This document shows, piece after piece, positions 14,745-64,000 of a stretch of DNA of 64,000 nucleotides. Positions within the stretch are counted from its first letter, which is position 1. Each line of letters begins with the position of its first letter. The position numbers were made by a program, and so were the translations under genes. Origin of the DNA: Elysia crispata (lineage: Eukaryota; Mollusca; Gastropoda; Plakobranchidae); contig JAWDGP010004637.1 of assembly GCA_033675545.1 (NCBI GenBank), positions 850,001-914,000 of the forward strand, written 5' to 3'. The notes beneath the pieces are model-generated. The model ran no database searches, was not told the origin of the DNA, and was given only the letters and a program-made list of their open reading frames with translations.

Positions 14745-15549
14745 CTGAGTTTCTCTTTCAATCAATCAATCTATGTATATCTCTCAAACTATTCCTGCCC
14801 TCTCCAACACGTTCTGAACATACAACAGTTATACCCTGAACATATATCCCATCTGTACCTTTTTTTTTCTTTTATGTTTCCTTCTGGTAATCTCTTTTGA
14901 TCACTTTCTCTCTTTTTGCCTCTCATGTCCCCTGCCCTCCATCACTGTTTCCTTTTTTTTTTGTCCTTCTTTCCAAATGCTTTGATTGCAATTTTTTTAA
15001 AGTTTCCACTCTCCATGAATCTAAATTTAGCATTTTTGCTGCAAAAAAATATTGAATTGTTTACTGTTTGGCTCTCTCCTTTTCGCTCTATCATTTATCC
15101 TTCTGTCTTTGTTTCGGCTCTCTATCTTCTCTTTCTTCGCAGTGCTTGAATAAAAACTCCGTCTCCACACTTAGCCTCTCAATGACGTTAAGCCGTACCA
15201 GACAGTTGTATCACGTGAAGAAATAAAAAGACGAAATGGTTCAAAATCCACAAACACAATTGTATCTCATCAGCCATTTTATTGCTTTTTATGGTTTGGT
15301 AAATGGCCAAGATTTTAAAAAGTGTTGTTTTTTTTTTTTTTTTTTCGTTTCTTTTTGTGTTTCTTTGTTGCTGTTTTTTTTTCTTCTTTTATTGTTTTTA
15401 AATCCGGAGCAAGAAAAGAGAGTGAGCAAGTCAGATGTCTTATTTTCTCCAGTTTTGTTAAATTTACAGTTTCCGAACTGATAGCTTGTTCAAAGAAATA
15501 TCTATTATCATTATTTTTCCACCTATAGGCATTACACATGATTATTTTT

Positions 15550-15555
15550 AGTAGC

Positions 15556-15626
<71 letters not shown>

Positions 15627-15645
15627 AAGTAGTAGTAGTATTTAA

Positions 15646-15699
<54 letters not shown>
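15550..15699. repeat. (AGT)n followed by (TTG)n microsatellites
   Basis: An AGT trinucleotide tract to about 15640 is followed, after a few bases, by a TTG tract from about 15648. Confidence 0.97.
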
Positions 15700-17609
15700 A
15701 TTATTACAAATATTACTATTTTAATTATAACTATTATTAGTTATACTGTTGTTGTTTTTTTTATGTTTTTATCTCTTTTACCACAACCTTTATCTTAATA
15801 CATTTTTTGTTGTTTTGATACAAACGACGCTAGCGAGCAATCTGCACGTTTTCATTTCTGTAAGACACTGTGAGTCAAACAAATCAAATGCTGGTCCTTT
15901 TTTTTTACTGTTCTCGTTGATGTTTGCTGTTGTCGATTGTGTTGTTCTTCTTTCTGTTGCTGATATTGTTGACACATTTCAAGTGTAGTGGATAAATGCA
16001 ATTATTCTGTTTTGTTGATGTTTGTCATTTTTTTTTTTATTGTTGTTGATATTTCAAATGACTAATCCACAATTCGACGGAGCAGTACAATGTTTATTAA
16101 GATATTATAAATCCCAAACAACAGTCTCCTAGCTTTTCTAGCTTTTTATCCGTTGTAAGCTGTGTGATATAGCTTTGCAAGTGGCGAAACCCCGTAATCA
16201 AATCAATTTCGTCTCACACAGAGGTCTATAATCTGATAGTATTATCGTTGAACAACCTAATGGTCGATGAAATTGCTCATCAGATTAAAGCGTGGCAATC
16301 ATTAATCTGCTTGCCAAATACCCCCTTGTTTGGATCTAAATGTTAGTTATGGAAATCCTGGCAAGTAACTGGCTTATTCGGTTATTAGAATTTGTGCCTT
16401 TGGATTAGAGGTGTCAGCATATCTGTATGTGCGTTTTTAGACAAGTTAAGCGTCCCTTAATATCCTATGAACCTTAAACGGAAATTTTGTGCGCAGCACA
16501 TAGAAATGAAGCATTAGCTCGGGCTTAAAATAGCCTCAATTTTCGTCTTCAAACCAGGCGATATGACTGCTAATCACTGTACTCATTCCTCTCTGAGAGT
16601 TGGTGATCGAAGCGACGTATTGCACGCGAGTAAAAACTCATAATGAAACGATTGATGTCCTGATCATAACGGCGAAGGGATATAACTGGATCTTTGACTT
16701 GATAAATCTTTACAATTTATTGTGTATCTGTCTTCACTTTAGCAGCCAAAATAGATTTTTCTTGTTGGTGGTGGCGGAAATGTCTCTGATATTTTTTTTT
16801 ATCATGATGATGGTGATGGTTTTGTACTCACGCAGAAATTGGTAAACTATGATCATATGCAACTTGGATTTCTTGCAACTTAGAGTTCATGCAACTTGTA
16901 GAACCCTGGGTGAGATTCTTCTCTCTGAACCTTGTGTTCCTCCACGAGCGTTTCATTGCTCCTTGTATTTAACTACTTCTCGCCTTTCTGTCTCAGCTAC
17001 TTTTGTTATCGTTGATATAATATTATTGCATGTCGAGTGTCAGGAGAGAAAATCTAGATTTCTAGCAGAAAAGGTAGAAAAGAAACTGATTTAGAGCAAA
17101 TAACAACAGCAACAACAACATCGACAAAAACAAGAACAATGACAACATCAACAAGAAAAAGAAGAAAGGAGGATGGGAACGCTAGGTTAGGTGTGAAGCA
17201 GAATAAAAAGTAGCCAGGAAAAATAATTATGCAAGATAGGAATCTAAAGGCAACAGAGGGAAAAAAAGGGAGGAAGTGTTGCATTCTCTATTCATGAGCT
17301 GCCAAGCTATTTGAATTTCAAATTCGGCCTTTGGTTTCTGCCTGATTTCTGCGTTACGTTTCGGTGCTGTCACAATCGTGCGCATCAGTGTACGCGTTGT
17401 TCAAGGTGGGGACAGTCTCGTGTCTGTCGACCTCTTGATTGGGGTGAGACCACTGGGTCATTCTTCTAGTTCTAGTTAGAATCTGTTTGAACAGGAGCAC
17501 GTTTATCTTCTACTTATGTTCGTCTTAGTAGAGTCTTCTGAAGGACGCGAAACCGACTGGTTTTGTTACTTCTTCCTTAGAAAAATATACCAATGAGAAG
17601 ATATAATGC

Positions 17610-17713
<104 letters not shown>

Positions 17714-17908
17714 CTTTTTTTCCCTGCTTTCGAAATCATTGACATCTGTTTATGAACATTAAAAACAAGGAAAAGTCCAAAGAACCATCATTAAAACGCC
17801 CATCGAACTGCGTCTTGTACAAACATCGTCTTCCTGTGTGATAAAGCCCTTTAAAATTACTTTAGTCTTCGTTATTTTTTGTTATTAATTTAGTGTTTTG
17901 ATTTTCAG

Positions 17909-44925
<27,017 letters not shown>

Positions 44926-45191
44926 GCCAAGGCTTTCTATTTCGTTAATTATAGAAGTGGACGTGGCTAAGCTCACATAACAACCACAGCCGTCGTGCTA
45001 GAGCACTAGCTTTTAATGGAGGCCAGCCTCATGGTTTTTGCCTTTGATTATCTGATGCTTTAGTTTCTACTCGTTACTTTTTTTCTGTTTGTTTTCATCC
45101 ACTATATTGTTTTGTTTGGTTATGTCCATAACCTAATAAATTTTGTAATCTAACCCCCCGCCCCCTAATTTGCCCAAATTTCACTCCTCTC

Positions 45192-45376
<185 letters not shown>

Positions 45377-46386
45377 CTCCATCTTTATCTTTCTTTGTAT
45401 CTATTTATAACAGATGCGGAAAAGATAAGTAATGATTTTCACTGTTTTTAATTTTGTCTTTGCTGCTCTTGTTATAACTGATTTTAATTATTTTTATGAG
45501 CGCAAGAAATTTTTTTAATCCATTTCCCTTTTAATCTTTTTTTAAGCGATGTTAAATTTTTTACCACTAAAACTCTGGATAACGAGCACTTTGTTCTTAA
45601 TTCTTTGCTGGTTCTGCAATACTAATGCCATTTTTTTATCAACAAATCTTGGTGTAAGAATGCTGTTGCTTTTAAGACTATTTACTAAGTTTAGCACTTC
45701 ATAATGCTGATTGGGGTATGCTATTGTTAATATGTGTTATGCAAGAGTGTGGGGTGGAAGCCGGTTAGGGGTAGAAATATGTTCAGTGTTGGGACCATTG
45801 ATTTTATGTGACTTTAATCAATTTTCTTTCATTTGTCCTTTACATCATTTTCAATGGATTCTCTCCCCCAAAGCGGTATATGCTATTTGAAAAAAGGAAG
45901 GTTATTGTACTCTTGTCAACTTTTTTTTTCTTTTTTTTTTTTTTGGAAATGCATGTATATGTATATGCCTGATTTTAAAAATTGCATGCTTTCACAGATG
46001 CAGTCGCCTTCTCAGGGATTTCACTAGTGCTGTGGAAGAATATATCTAAGTTGTAAAATTGTAAGATCCGCTTTATTTACAATTTAAGCATGTCTAAATG
46101 AACCGTGATTCAGAGATTCTTAAAAAGCGCCTAAATTTGGGCAATTGTACTCTTAATTTATAGCAAAGCAGAATTTATTTTTAACATATCAGCATTACGT
46201 CTCTAAATTTTTAGTAATTGATTGTGGTTTGCCTATCGACCAGTTTGATGTGGTAAACATGTGTTTGAGATTTTAGGAATATAGTGAAGGGTAACAAGTA
46301 AAAAATAATGTCACCGAGGCCGTGACCAGTTGGCCCCCATGGAATTCCTTTATTTCTTTTTTTTTTCATTGTTTGTTTTATTTCTC

Positions 46387-46392
46387 AATAAA
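46387..46392 (+). terminator. Candidate polyadenylation signal of the HDAC6-like gene
   Basis: AATAAA followed within 25 bases by a T/G-rich stretch (GATTTGTGTGACTTTTTG), the usual downstream element layout. An alternative AATAAA lies near 45134. Confidence 0.45.
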
Positions 46393-47104
46393 TGGTGATG
46401 AATTTTGATTTGTGTGACTTTTTGTTTCATTGGCTACAAATCAGTTTTGCTTGAACCTCTACAGTATCAAATCTTTGAGAGACGGTCTGTTTTAACATCT
46501 AAAGACTCACTCAGGTCTAAAAAAAATGAATGGAAGAACTTCTCAATATTTTTGGGAAAGGAGGCGGGACACTGTTAGTCTGCACACTGCTTTTTTGCAA
46601 CTTGCAGAAGATGCATACATTTGTAACAGTGTAGATTATGTAATAAGGTATTTTGCACTGTTGAGTCATAGTAGCATATTGTGCAACTTGTATCACAAGT
46701 TTGAGGAAAAATAATTTGATTCTAAAGATGTAATAAGTTCCATCAGCCATGTAGCAGTAACGGAAGGATTCACAAAGATGTCGCGAGTATGAAAGGAGAG
46801 GTAGATAATTACATAGCGAGACATACTGTAGTTTGTAAGTGTGTTTCGCATTGAAAATTTTTGTGTTAAACGCATTTGGCTTTGATATTTTTGTTAGGTT
46901 ATCTTCATTTCCTTTCCATATTACAATGCTATAAAATATACCATATAATCATTTAGCCAACAATGCCTTGACTTACCAGAGAAGGCAGTGAAATGAGGCA
47001 CAAATCCATCCAGTCTTATTTAATGTCTATTTTAATCCAAAGGAAATAACAAAAATAAATCATGAGAGATGGAAAGGCTTGAAACTAACATCTATAATAT
47101 GTTT
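46393..47104. other. Spacer between converging genes
   Basis: About 700 bases of AT-rich sequence without a recognised feature. Short frames of 60-77 codons here have no known motif. Confidence 0.5.
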
Positions 47105-50100
47105 TTTATTATTATTTCATTTAAATAAAGGTATCTAATGGAAATGTGAGTTTTTACATGGAGGCACATTTTAAACACAAAAATAACATAATTAAGTACA
47201 AGTCAATAATCTTACATCAAACGTAATATATATGCTTGAATCACATTGTCAAATGTCTGACTTGAAATCTACAGCCTTTCTGGTTAATTTCAAATCAAGC
47301 TTTCCAATATGGAATGAAAAGAATACACGGTAGAACTTTGTGGTGTTAGAATGCCAGGCTTGATAGTCTTAAGATAGGCTAAGTCAATTTCATGTTCAGT
47401 TCACAACTCTTTCGTTGAAAGTCTGTACAGGATGATCAGAGATATTACATTGTAGCTTGATAGTCTCAAAATGTCTTATGGTTGCCGCGTGAACGGGCAG
47501 AAAATCATTCCAAGCTGGGAATGGTATTCACAAGGAACGCTTCTGAAAACCAGTTGCATGAACATCTCTTTTGTTCTCCTTCTACCTTACAAGCAAAAAT
47601 ACTTTTTGAAAAGAAATGCTGTAATTACCTTGTATTAGACAGACTAGACATCAGAAATATAAGGATGAATTTTGTCGTTTAGTTTTCTTTACACACAACT
47701 TGCGTTAGGAATACATTGTAGTGTGATCTCTCATGTTGAAATGTATTTTCATGGTCTCAATATCAAAACATTAAAGGCACAGATTGTAAAGTTCTTAACT
47801 TCATAAACCGTTGCAAAAAAGTTTATCAGCAAGAACCAGAATTTGAAGCAAAATAAGGGTGATCTGAACTGATATGTCAAGACGTCTATAAACATTGATT
47901 CCAATTCAAAGTTTCAGCCTTAAGTCCAAATTGCCTGGTCTCATTTGTTAGGCTTTCGCGAGCGCCTGTGCTTAAAGCGAATACTTAAATTACCATAGTC
48001 AGATCTGTCTCGGCTTGGCCTGTTGAAAAATATTAGTTTTAAAAATTCTTGACTCTTAAGGTGATCAACTTTAATAGACAACGCTATTGTCTTCTAGAAA
48101 CAATAGGTCTAAGAACTTCCAGGTAAATAAGATGTTTGGCATACTAATATCAACACAAATTATTGATCAATAAAGTGTACAGATAAGATCAAATTCTGAG
48201 GGGAGGGGAGGGGCTTTTGTTCAAGGCAAGAACGCAGCTGCTTTGATAAAATTTGGCACCATCTCTATATGTCCAAGTCAAATATTTTATTTGGGAACTT
48301 ATTATTCCTCCAAAGTTCGACCAATTAACCTATTTGGTCCCCTTATATAAGACTTAGATAGGAGAAAAAAAATCCAAAGTGGTAGAACAAGGGCTTCAGT
48401 TTCAAACCCAAGAATCAAATTCTGTAGAATTTTGAGGCTGGGTCTCTTACTACTCAACCATCCTCTTTCAATCTTGTCACAGCTATATCTTTTAATTCAA
48501 ACCACTCAGCACTGAAAACATTACATGTATAAAGTTCACAACATTGATAAATCTGCAATAACTTGTAGGCTGAGATGCACAAGATTATACATCCATTGTA
48601 TTTGGAAAAGGACTAAGAATTCAATGACAATTACCATTAAGGATCAAGGCAGTTATGTCATGGAAGCTAAGTAGTTGCAGCTGTAAAAGGTGAAATGTGA
48701 ATACAATGGATTTTCCTCCTGGTTGCAAAAGCTTAAAAACAACATTTAGAAAACTTAAAGAGTCCAGATGGTTGAGACTCTGGAATAAAACAAGGAATCC
48801 TCTGCTTCAATTCTGATAAGCTTTCATAAAGATTGTTTTCTTACTCTAATAGAGATAAAAATAAAAATCATCTACAGGGAATAAATACTCAAATTTATAT
48901 CTTTAAAGTATCGAAGAATCTCTTTTGCTACAAAATGTTGTCCTTAACCCTACAAGGTTTTTAAACTGTAGTCGCCTACAAGGTGGGTCAATATGACCCA
49001 TTATATTTCTATTCCAAAAAACATCTTATTCCTATCACCACAAAGTGGTTCAGAATGACCTAATATGACTTATTACAGTGTATTAGTTGATATAAATTGA
49101 TCAAACGGAAGCTAAGTACTACTAGTACTAAGAAATCTCTGAGATAACTCAGCAATTTGGGCATGATTGCTGCTACATAGGAATGTCTTAAAAATAGAAG
49201 CCGGAAATGTGGAAATCCTACTATTTTATGTATGGGTCATACCGATCAACCCTGTATGTCTAGGTATAGTAAAAGTGATTGCCGCACTATCAAATACATA
49301 ATGCCTACAACTTTTCAAAACTTGTTTTCAAATGTAGGCTGTTAGGTGTAGGTGGCATATCTAAAAGCTCAATACCAAAGCATTAATTTTTTTTGTGAAA
49401 AAAAAAACAAAAAAACATTTGCAGACTTCCTTGGATCAACATGACCCACCTAGTGGAGATAGAGTTAAGTCAGAAAATGTATGTGCAAAAAATGAATAAA
49501 AATTAGGCAAAGTATGTAAAAAAGGACAACCTTTTTCATGCAAGCAAATTTTTTTTGGGAGAAAAAAAGCAGTCACATAAGGAAGATGGACTTGGGAGGG
49601 TGGCAAGTTTTTATGAACAAAGTGAAATGTTGCAGAAATATTTTTAAAGCCACAGAAGATGAACAGTCTCTTTAAAGAAATTCTATTATATTTGCACCAT
49701 AGATTCAGCAGTGGTGTAAAAAAAACAAAACTTTTCATCAAAACCCTGATTGACACTATGATATGGAACAGTTACTTATTGACTAGCAACACTCAATGAA
49801 TTTTATTCTCACCTTATACTTCACAAATTACCATAGAAGGAAATCAATTCGTTGGTTATACATTTCAAATTTGTAATCCTTCCTAATAAGCGAATAATAA
49901 TCCTATTTTTATATCTTTTTTAATCACACAGTTAAGATCTTTTAAAAACTACATCTACATATACTTGAAACCACAACAAAGAGTTTTAAACATAACTGCA
50001 AACCCATTTATACTTCACACTTAATGTCCATTTATATTGAACAGATCCTTCAGAATAAACATATAACTAATTTTGTGTAAATGTTTAACAAATGTTGGGA

Positions 50101-53029
50101 TGCATTCCGGGTCAGTGCTATGTTAAAACGTGACTATGATCACAAATTACAAAAAAAAAAAATGATTATGATCCTCTTTACATTAAAAAAATATCTAAAT
50201 CTAGGAACCATTAGGGTGTATTTTTATATACATATAGAATATGTATACGTATACAAATAGTATAAAAGTTGTAAAAAAAAAATCACAGCTGTATCAAAGT
50301 GCATCATTCAATTCATTGACAATGTATTGCATACAACACCACAAAATGAATGATAAATGAGCATTAAATGAAATATATTTTTGGATGCGATTTAGGTCTT
50401 TTCAATATAAAAGTAAAGTAAAGTGAATCCTGAACTCAATCCGAGCGAAGGGGAACCAGGAGTAGGGTCCTAATTTTTCTTGGCATACGACATTGTGAGG
50501 TAATTTGCCATAGCTTTTTCTGGCGCCTTTATTTTCACCAAGTCTGAAGAAACCTAGCTACCCATTTAGTGCTGGGAGGACACAGGAAAGCTGAAAATTT
50601 TTTGGGCGCGGATTGTGATTCAAACTCGGGATATCTGAATTGATAGTCAAGCGATTTTCAACATAATAAAAAGAAAAAGGTAAGTTTCAAAACCAAAATA
50701 AAAGTTAGATCCAATTCATCTCCAAGCTAAGATAGTAATAGATAGTTAAAAATAAAATCATCCTCTCCTTTCACTAGAGCTAGTCTATGGGACTGCATCA
50801 GACAAATTATGAATCTACAGGTGGATTTTTCCCATTACTCATAAATAAGATACAGTGTAGCTGGCCCCATTACTTGAGCAATAGATAGTAACTTTGATAA
50901 AGTGCTTCATTCAACAGATTCCATGAAAAGTCTGGAGTAAGACTTTATGTACTCTCAATTTACCTCAACAATTATTTCGCATGATAAATGAAATCATTAC
51001 ATATGTAAGAGATTACTTTGTTTTTAGATGTTAAAATGTATTGATGGTGTGAGTGTGATAAATAAATCAGAGGTCAGAGCAAGTTTAGGTTTACCCATAG
51101 GACATGGAACAGATATTTGTTAGATTTTTTGGCAGAACTCGTTTGTGGAGACATAACATGATTAATGGCACAAAAAGGTTAGGCCTCTTTCCCGCATAAC
51201 CCAGATATATTTGCATTATTCTGTGGTCTCAGATATTTGAAACTAGCACTAGCTTTTACCTAGTAAACTGTATTTTTACCTTTCTGAATCATGATAATCT
51301 CACATAATTTATAAAAACTTTAATTTATGCTGTGCCCTTACACCATTCTTTTTTTTTTTTAAATCTGTTTAGTCAAAAATAAGCAACTCTACTCAGTTAA
51401 TGAGAAAGGATAAAGTGGTAAATCATTTATAGCTTTGTGTGCAAAAGTATTAAGCATGATTTAACTTTTTTTCAAATCGTATCAATATGGTCATATACAT
51501 AAATAATAAAATTTTGATAAAGTTGATATAGACGTTGGTACTGAAATAAATTTTAAACTAAGGTATAAATTCTACTCATTTTGACAAATCTCCCTGCAAA
51601 CAGTAATTCAATAAAAATAAAGCTGGTCATCTTTCCTGAGAGCACACTTGCTGAATTAAGATATATAGCAGCAAAAGTTTTTCCACCTGAAACATCTAAA
51701 TTTCGACTAGAGGGAAAAAAAATGAATAGCATGCATGAGGGCTTTTAATAGGTGCAAACCTTGAAGCTTAGATAAAAACACTTTACTCTCAGAATTGAAT
51801 AAAGAATTCAAGTACACATGATCTGCAATTGAAATTTCCTGACAAATCAAAAATATATGTATGTCAACTGTTTATTTTTTAAACCCACTTGTCACCTAGT
51901 ACAGCCCTCTTCATTTAATATTTTATAACACAATATTTACCTGTTAGAAATTTTTTCTTTCAAAACCTGATGTGCGGCCTTATAATTTCTCCTAGTGCAA
52001 CATGTTATCTCATATGAAATACAAATTAAACACTACCGAGGTCACTTTGCACGACCTTGATTTGCAACCAGTTTCATTGTTTACATTTGTGATTGACTTT
52101 TACAAACGAAATGGGGATTGAAAAACATACAGCATGTACACAGTGATACATTGATAGGCCTTACATTACATGGGCTGAAAATCAAGAACAACTTACAAGA
52201 AGAACATACAGGTATAATTGGTTTCAAGATAATTGTGGTCCATGCATTCCATATACATACATGTATCTTTTTCTCTATAAGATAACATATCTTTTTCATT
52301 TTAATTGTGGTGCTGTTGCTACTCAGGTTGTTTGGTACCCGACAGTGTAATCTAGCTGTGATGTAGTGCAGTAAAAATAGATCAAAGTAAATCTTGTTTT
52401 GAGCATGAAACAGGCTACTTGTAGGCTCTCTCAGCTGCCTAATAGGTTTGGATGCGATGTTATGTAGTCCTGATTCCTTAACACCTCAGGCCTTGCCCGT
52501 CCTCTTTTCATGTACCACATGCATACACGCACAAAGAGGTCTCTTTTCATCTACCACATACATACACACACACAAACAGGTGTTTTCCCACTGCCGACAA
52601 ATACAGCAAAATTTGAACATGGTCACACATTGCACGATCTCATTATATTATTCAACAGTAGGAGCTCCATGGTTGTAACACAAACTAGCAAGTTAAACCA
52701 GGTTCTTAAAGTGCATAGCAGACAGTCAGATTAACTTGACAACATACACAAAATATTTGATTTCCAGTTGAGGCATTATGGCTTTGGCATGAACTTCTCA
52801 CAGGAAAAGGTGTGTGTAAGCGCAGCATCACCTTCAAATTTCAATTAGTAAAATAGAACTACAGGAAGGGTGCTGTGAACACCTGTGATAGGAAATTATG
52901 GCCTATTGTGCACAGGCTACAATCTGCATGTATAGTTGTGTAGCAGGTGTGGTAGGTGTCGCAGGAGCATCTTGAGATTGCGATGAATGTGGATAGAAGG
53001 ATATGGATGGTAGTGTGAATGACATCAAC
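47105..53029 (-). other. Microsatellite-free AT-rich block, possible long 3' UTR of the membrane-protein gene
   Basis: About 5.9 kb with no long microsatellite or minisatellite, in sharp contrast to the rest of the window, and no recognised gene. On the minus strand an AATAAA lies at 47110-47105. Because it directly follows the last supported exon of the membrane-protein gene, a long 3' UTR is a reasonable inference, but internal poly-A signals could end the transcript earlier. Confidence 0.35.
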
Positions 53030-62501
<9,472 letters not shown>

Positions 62502-63646
62502 CTAAAATAGACAGTTAACAAACGCTAATGGGTATAGAGCAACATATGACAGAATTAAAATTCATATTGGTTTAAAACTAAAATCTAGATCTATGAAGAA
62601 TCGATAAACCGTATTTGGTTCAAGTGTACAATATATATATACCATAAATATTTCCGAAGAATTTTTTTTTTTTCAACAGCCTCAACAATTAAAGCTTTGC
62701 AACTTTGAGTCTTAATTGAAGTTTTAGTTTTGTTTACTGTGGATTTAGCCCACACGAGGTAGACCTATAGGAATGGACGGTATTAAAGCTTAGACAGATT
62801 TAATTCAGACTTGAACCTAGTCCACATCAAAACCAGGACACGTGGACCTCGCGATCTGGCAAATTAAAATAATTTTTTTAAGTTTTGAACGGATACTTAT
62901 ATTAAAAATTCTTTTTTATTTTAATAATGTGAGAATTTTGCGTTTGTGAAAAGGAGGGGGGGGGGGAGGCAGGGCGGTAAAATATGTAGTTTTTGAACCG
63001 TTTCACACATTTGCGGCAAGGGCAAAAACAACAAGCAGAGATTTTATAAGGTTTCGTCAATAGACAAAAACTTCTATTGCATGAGATAGAGAGAGAGAGA
63101 GGGTCAGAGCTAGAGAGCTCGATATCTTTTGAAACTGGCAAACATGATGGACTTATTGTATAATGATTGTATAATTCTCTGACTGTGGGCTGTATGGTGA
63201 CCCGATAAACAATCATTAGCAAGTTAACCATGAGTAACGTTACCGCTGTAAACAAAATCATGAATCACAAGCATTTTTGTAAACCTACATTATTAGAAGC
63301 AATTTGAGCGTTTGTAAAGAAAAGGGAAAATAAAAAATGCCCTACCATTATCACTATAATTATTCAAATTATAAATTTGATCCTACGAGACTTAGTTACT
63401 GATTGGTATACTTTCCATTTGTCTCGCCACAGATTGATATAATACATCGTTGCGCCGTCTAATCTTTGAATTTGGTGGGTGTTGGCGACAATTTGGGAAA
63501 AAAAAATCCGTTGACTCATTCTCATCGGATATCGTATCTTCGGTGCGAAGGAGCTTGTGGTAGTCTTACTGATTGTGGCGGTGGAGAAATTTTTAAATAA
63601 TCGGCTCGTAATATTAGACATGTGGAATCTGCGCTATGTAAAAATA
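62502..63646. other. Flank upstream of the membrane-protein exons
   Basis: AT-rich, with a short AT run near 62632, a G-run near 62956-62966 and a short GA run near 63090. Minus-strand frames at 62902-63261 and 63364-63621 have no recognised motif. The true first exon was not identified and may lie beyond the window. Confidence 0.45.
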
Positions 63647-63982
63647 CCATAGAAATACGTCGCCCAGCGGTATGTCATGTTTCAACACAGAAAAATACGT
63701 CGCCCAGCGGTATGTCATGTTTCAACACCGAAACATACGTCGCCCAGCGGTATGTCATGTTTCAACACAGAAAAATACGTCGCCCAGCGGTATGTCATGT
63801 TTCAACACAGAAAAATACGTCGCCCAGCGGTATGTCATGTTTCAACACAGAAAAATACGTCGCCCAGCGGTATGTCATGTTTCAACACAGAAAAATACGT
63901 CGCCCAGCGGTATGTTATGTTTCAACACGGAAAAGTACGTCGCTCAGCGGTATGTCATGTTTCAACACAGAAAAATACATCG
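63647..63982. repeat. 40-bp minisatellite, about eight copies
   Basis: The unit CGCCCAGCGGTATGTCATGT plus TTCAACACAGAAAAATACGT repeats every 40 bases with very few differences. The last unit decays near 63980. Forty is not a multiple of three, so all frames pass through; the long frames seen are artefacts. Confidence 0.97.
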
Positions 63983-64000
63983 GCTAAAGCTTGAGCCTAT

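Noticed and set aside
63622-63994. Repeat proteins of 121 and 105 codons
   Set aside because: Both are readings of the 40-bp minisatellite in different frames.

Overview
This is a eukaryotic, almost certainly animal, genomic window. The genes are split by GT-AG introns, and long dinucleotide (mostly CT/GA), trinucleotide and GATA-type microsatellites are very dense, together with at least six unrelated minisatellites. That repeat style and the gene content suggest a mollusc, possibly a gastropod; the lineage is inference, not something the sequence proves.

Three protein-coding genes can be supported. (1) On the + strand, the 3' end of an HDAC6-like gene. Three exons (40950-41102, 43222-43350, 44857-44925) encode a complete C-terminal ubiquitin-binding zinc finger (ZnF-UBP). 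Three upstream exons (17909-17958, 19087-19584, 26260-26504), low-complexity but phase-compatible, probably encode the disordered linker before it. No deacetylase domain was recognised, so the 5' part probably lies left of the window. (2) On the - strand, a five-exon secreted astacin-family gene with a MAM domain (30976-38027). It keeps all three zinc histidines, but the catalytic Glu is Gln, the Met-turn Met is Thr and the following Tyr is Phe, so it looks like a pseudoprotease. If the HDAC6 linker exons are assigned correctly, this gene sits whole and antisense inside one HDAC6 intron. (3) On the - strand, at least nine and probably ten exons (53030-62501) encode an eight-pass membrane protein of unknown function whose 5' end was not found. 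Genes 1 and 3 converge tail to tail around 46-47 kb.

Layout: 1-17.9 kb holds repeats, one degraded Penelope-like fragment and no secure gene. 17.9-44.9 kb is the HDAC6-like 3' region with large repeat-filled introns and the antisense astacin gene. 44.9-46.4 kb is its probable 3' UTR. 47.1-53.0 kb is AT-rich sequence free of microsatellites, possibly a long 3' UTR of the membrane-protein gene. 53.0-62.5 kb is the membrane-protein gene. 62.5-64 kb is flank with a 40-bp minisatellite.

The observations most worth a second look are the triple active-site substitution in the astacin, a six-copy 95-bp tandem array that repeats a splice acceptor plus the first part of a zinc-finger exon, the antisense nesting, and the uncharacterised membrane protein. 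All exon joins were made by eye from splice consensus, reading phase and remembered family motifs. No database search was run.
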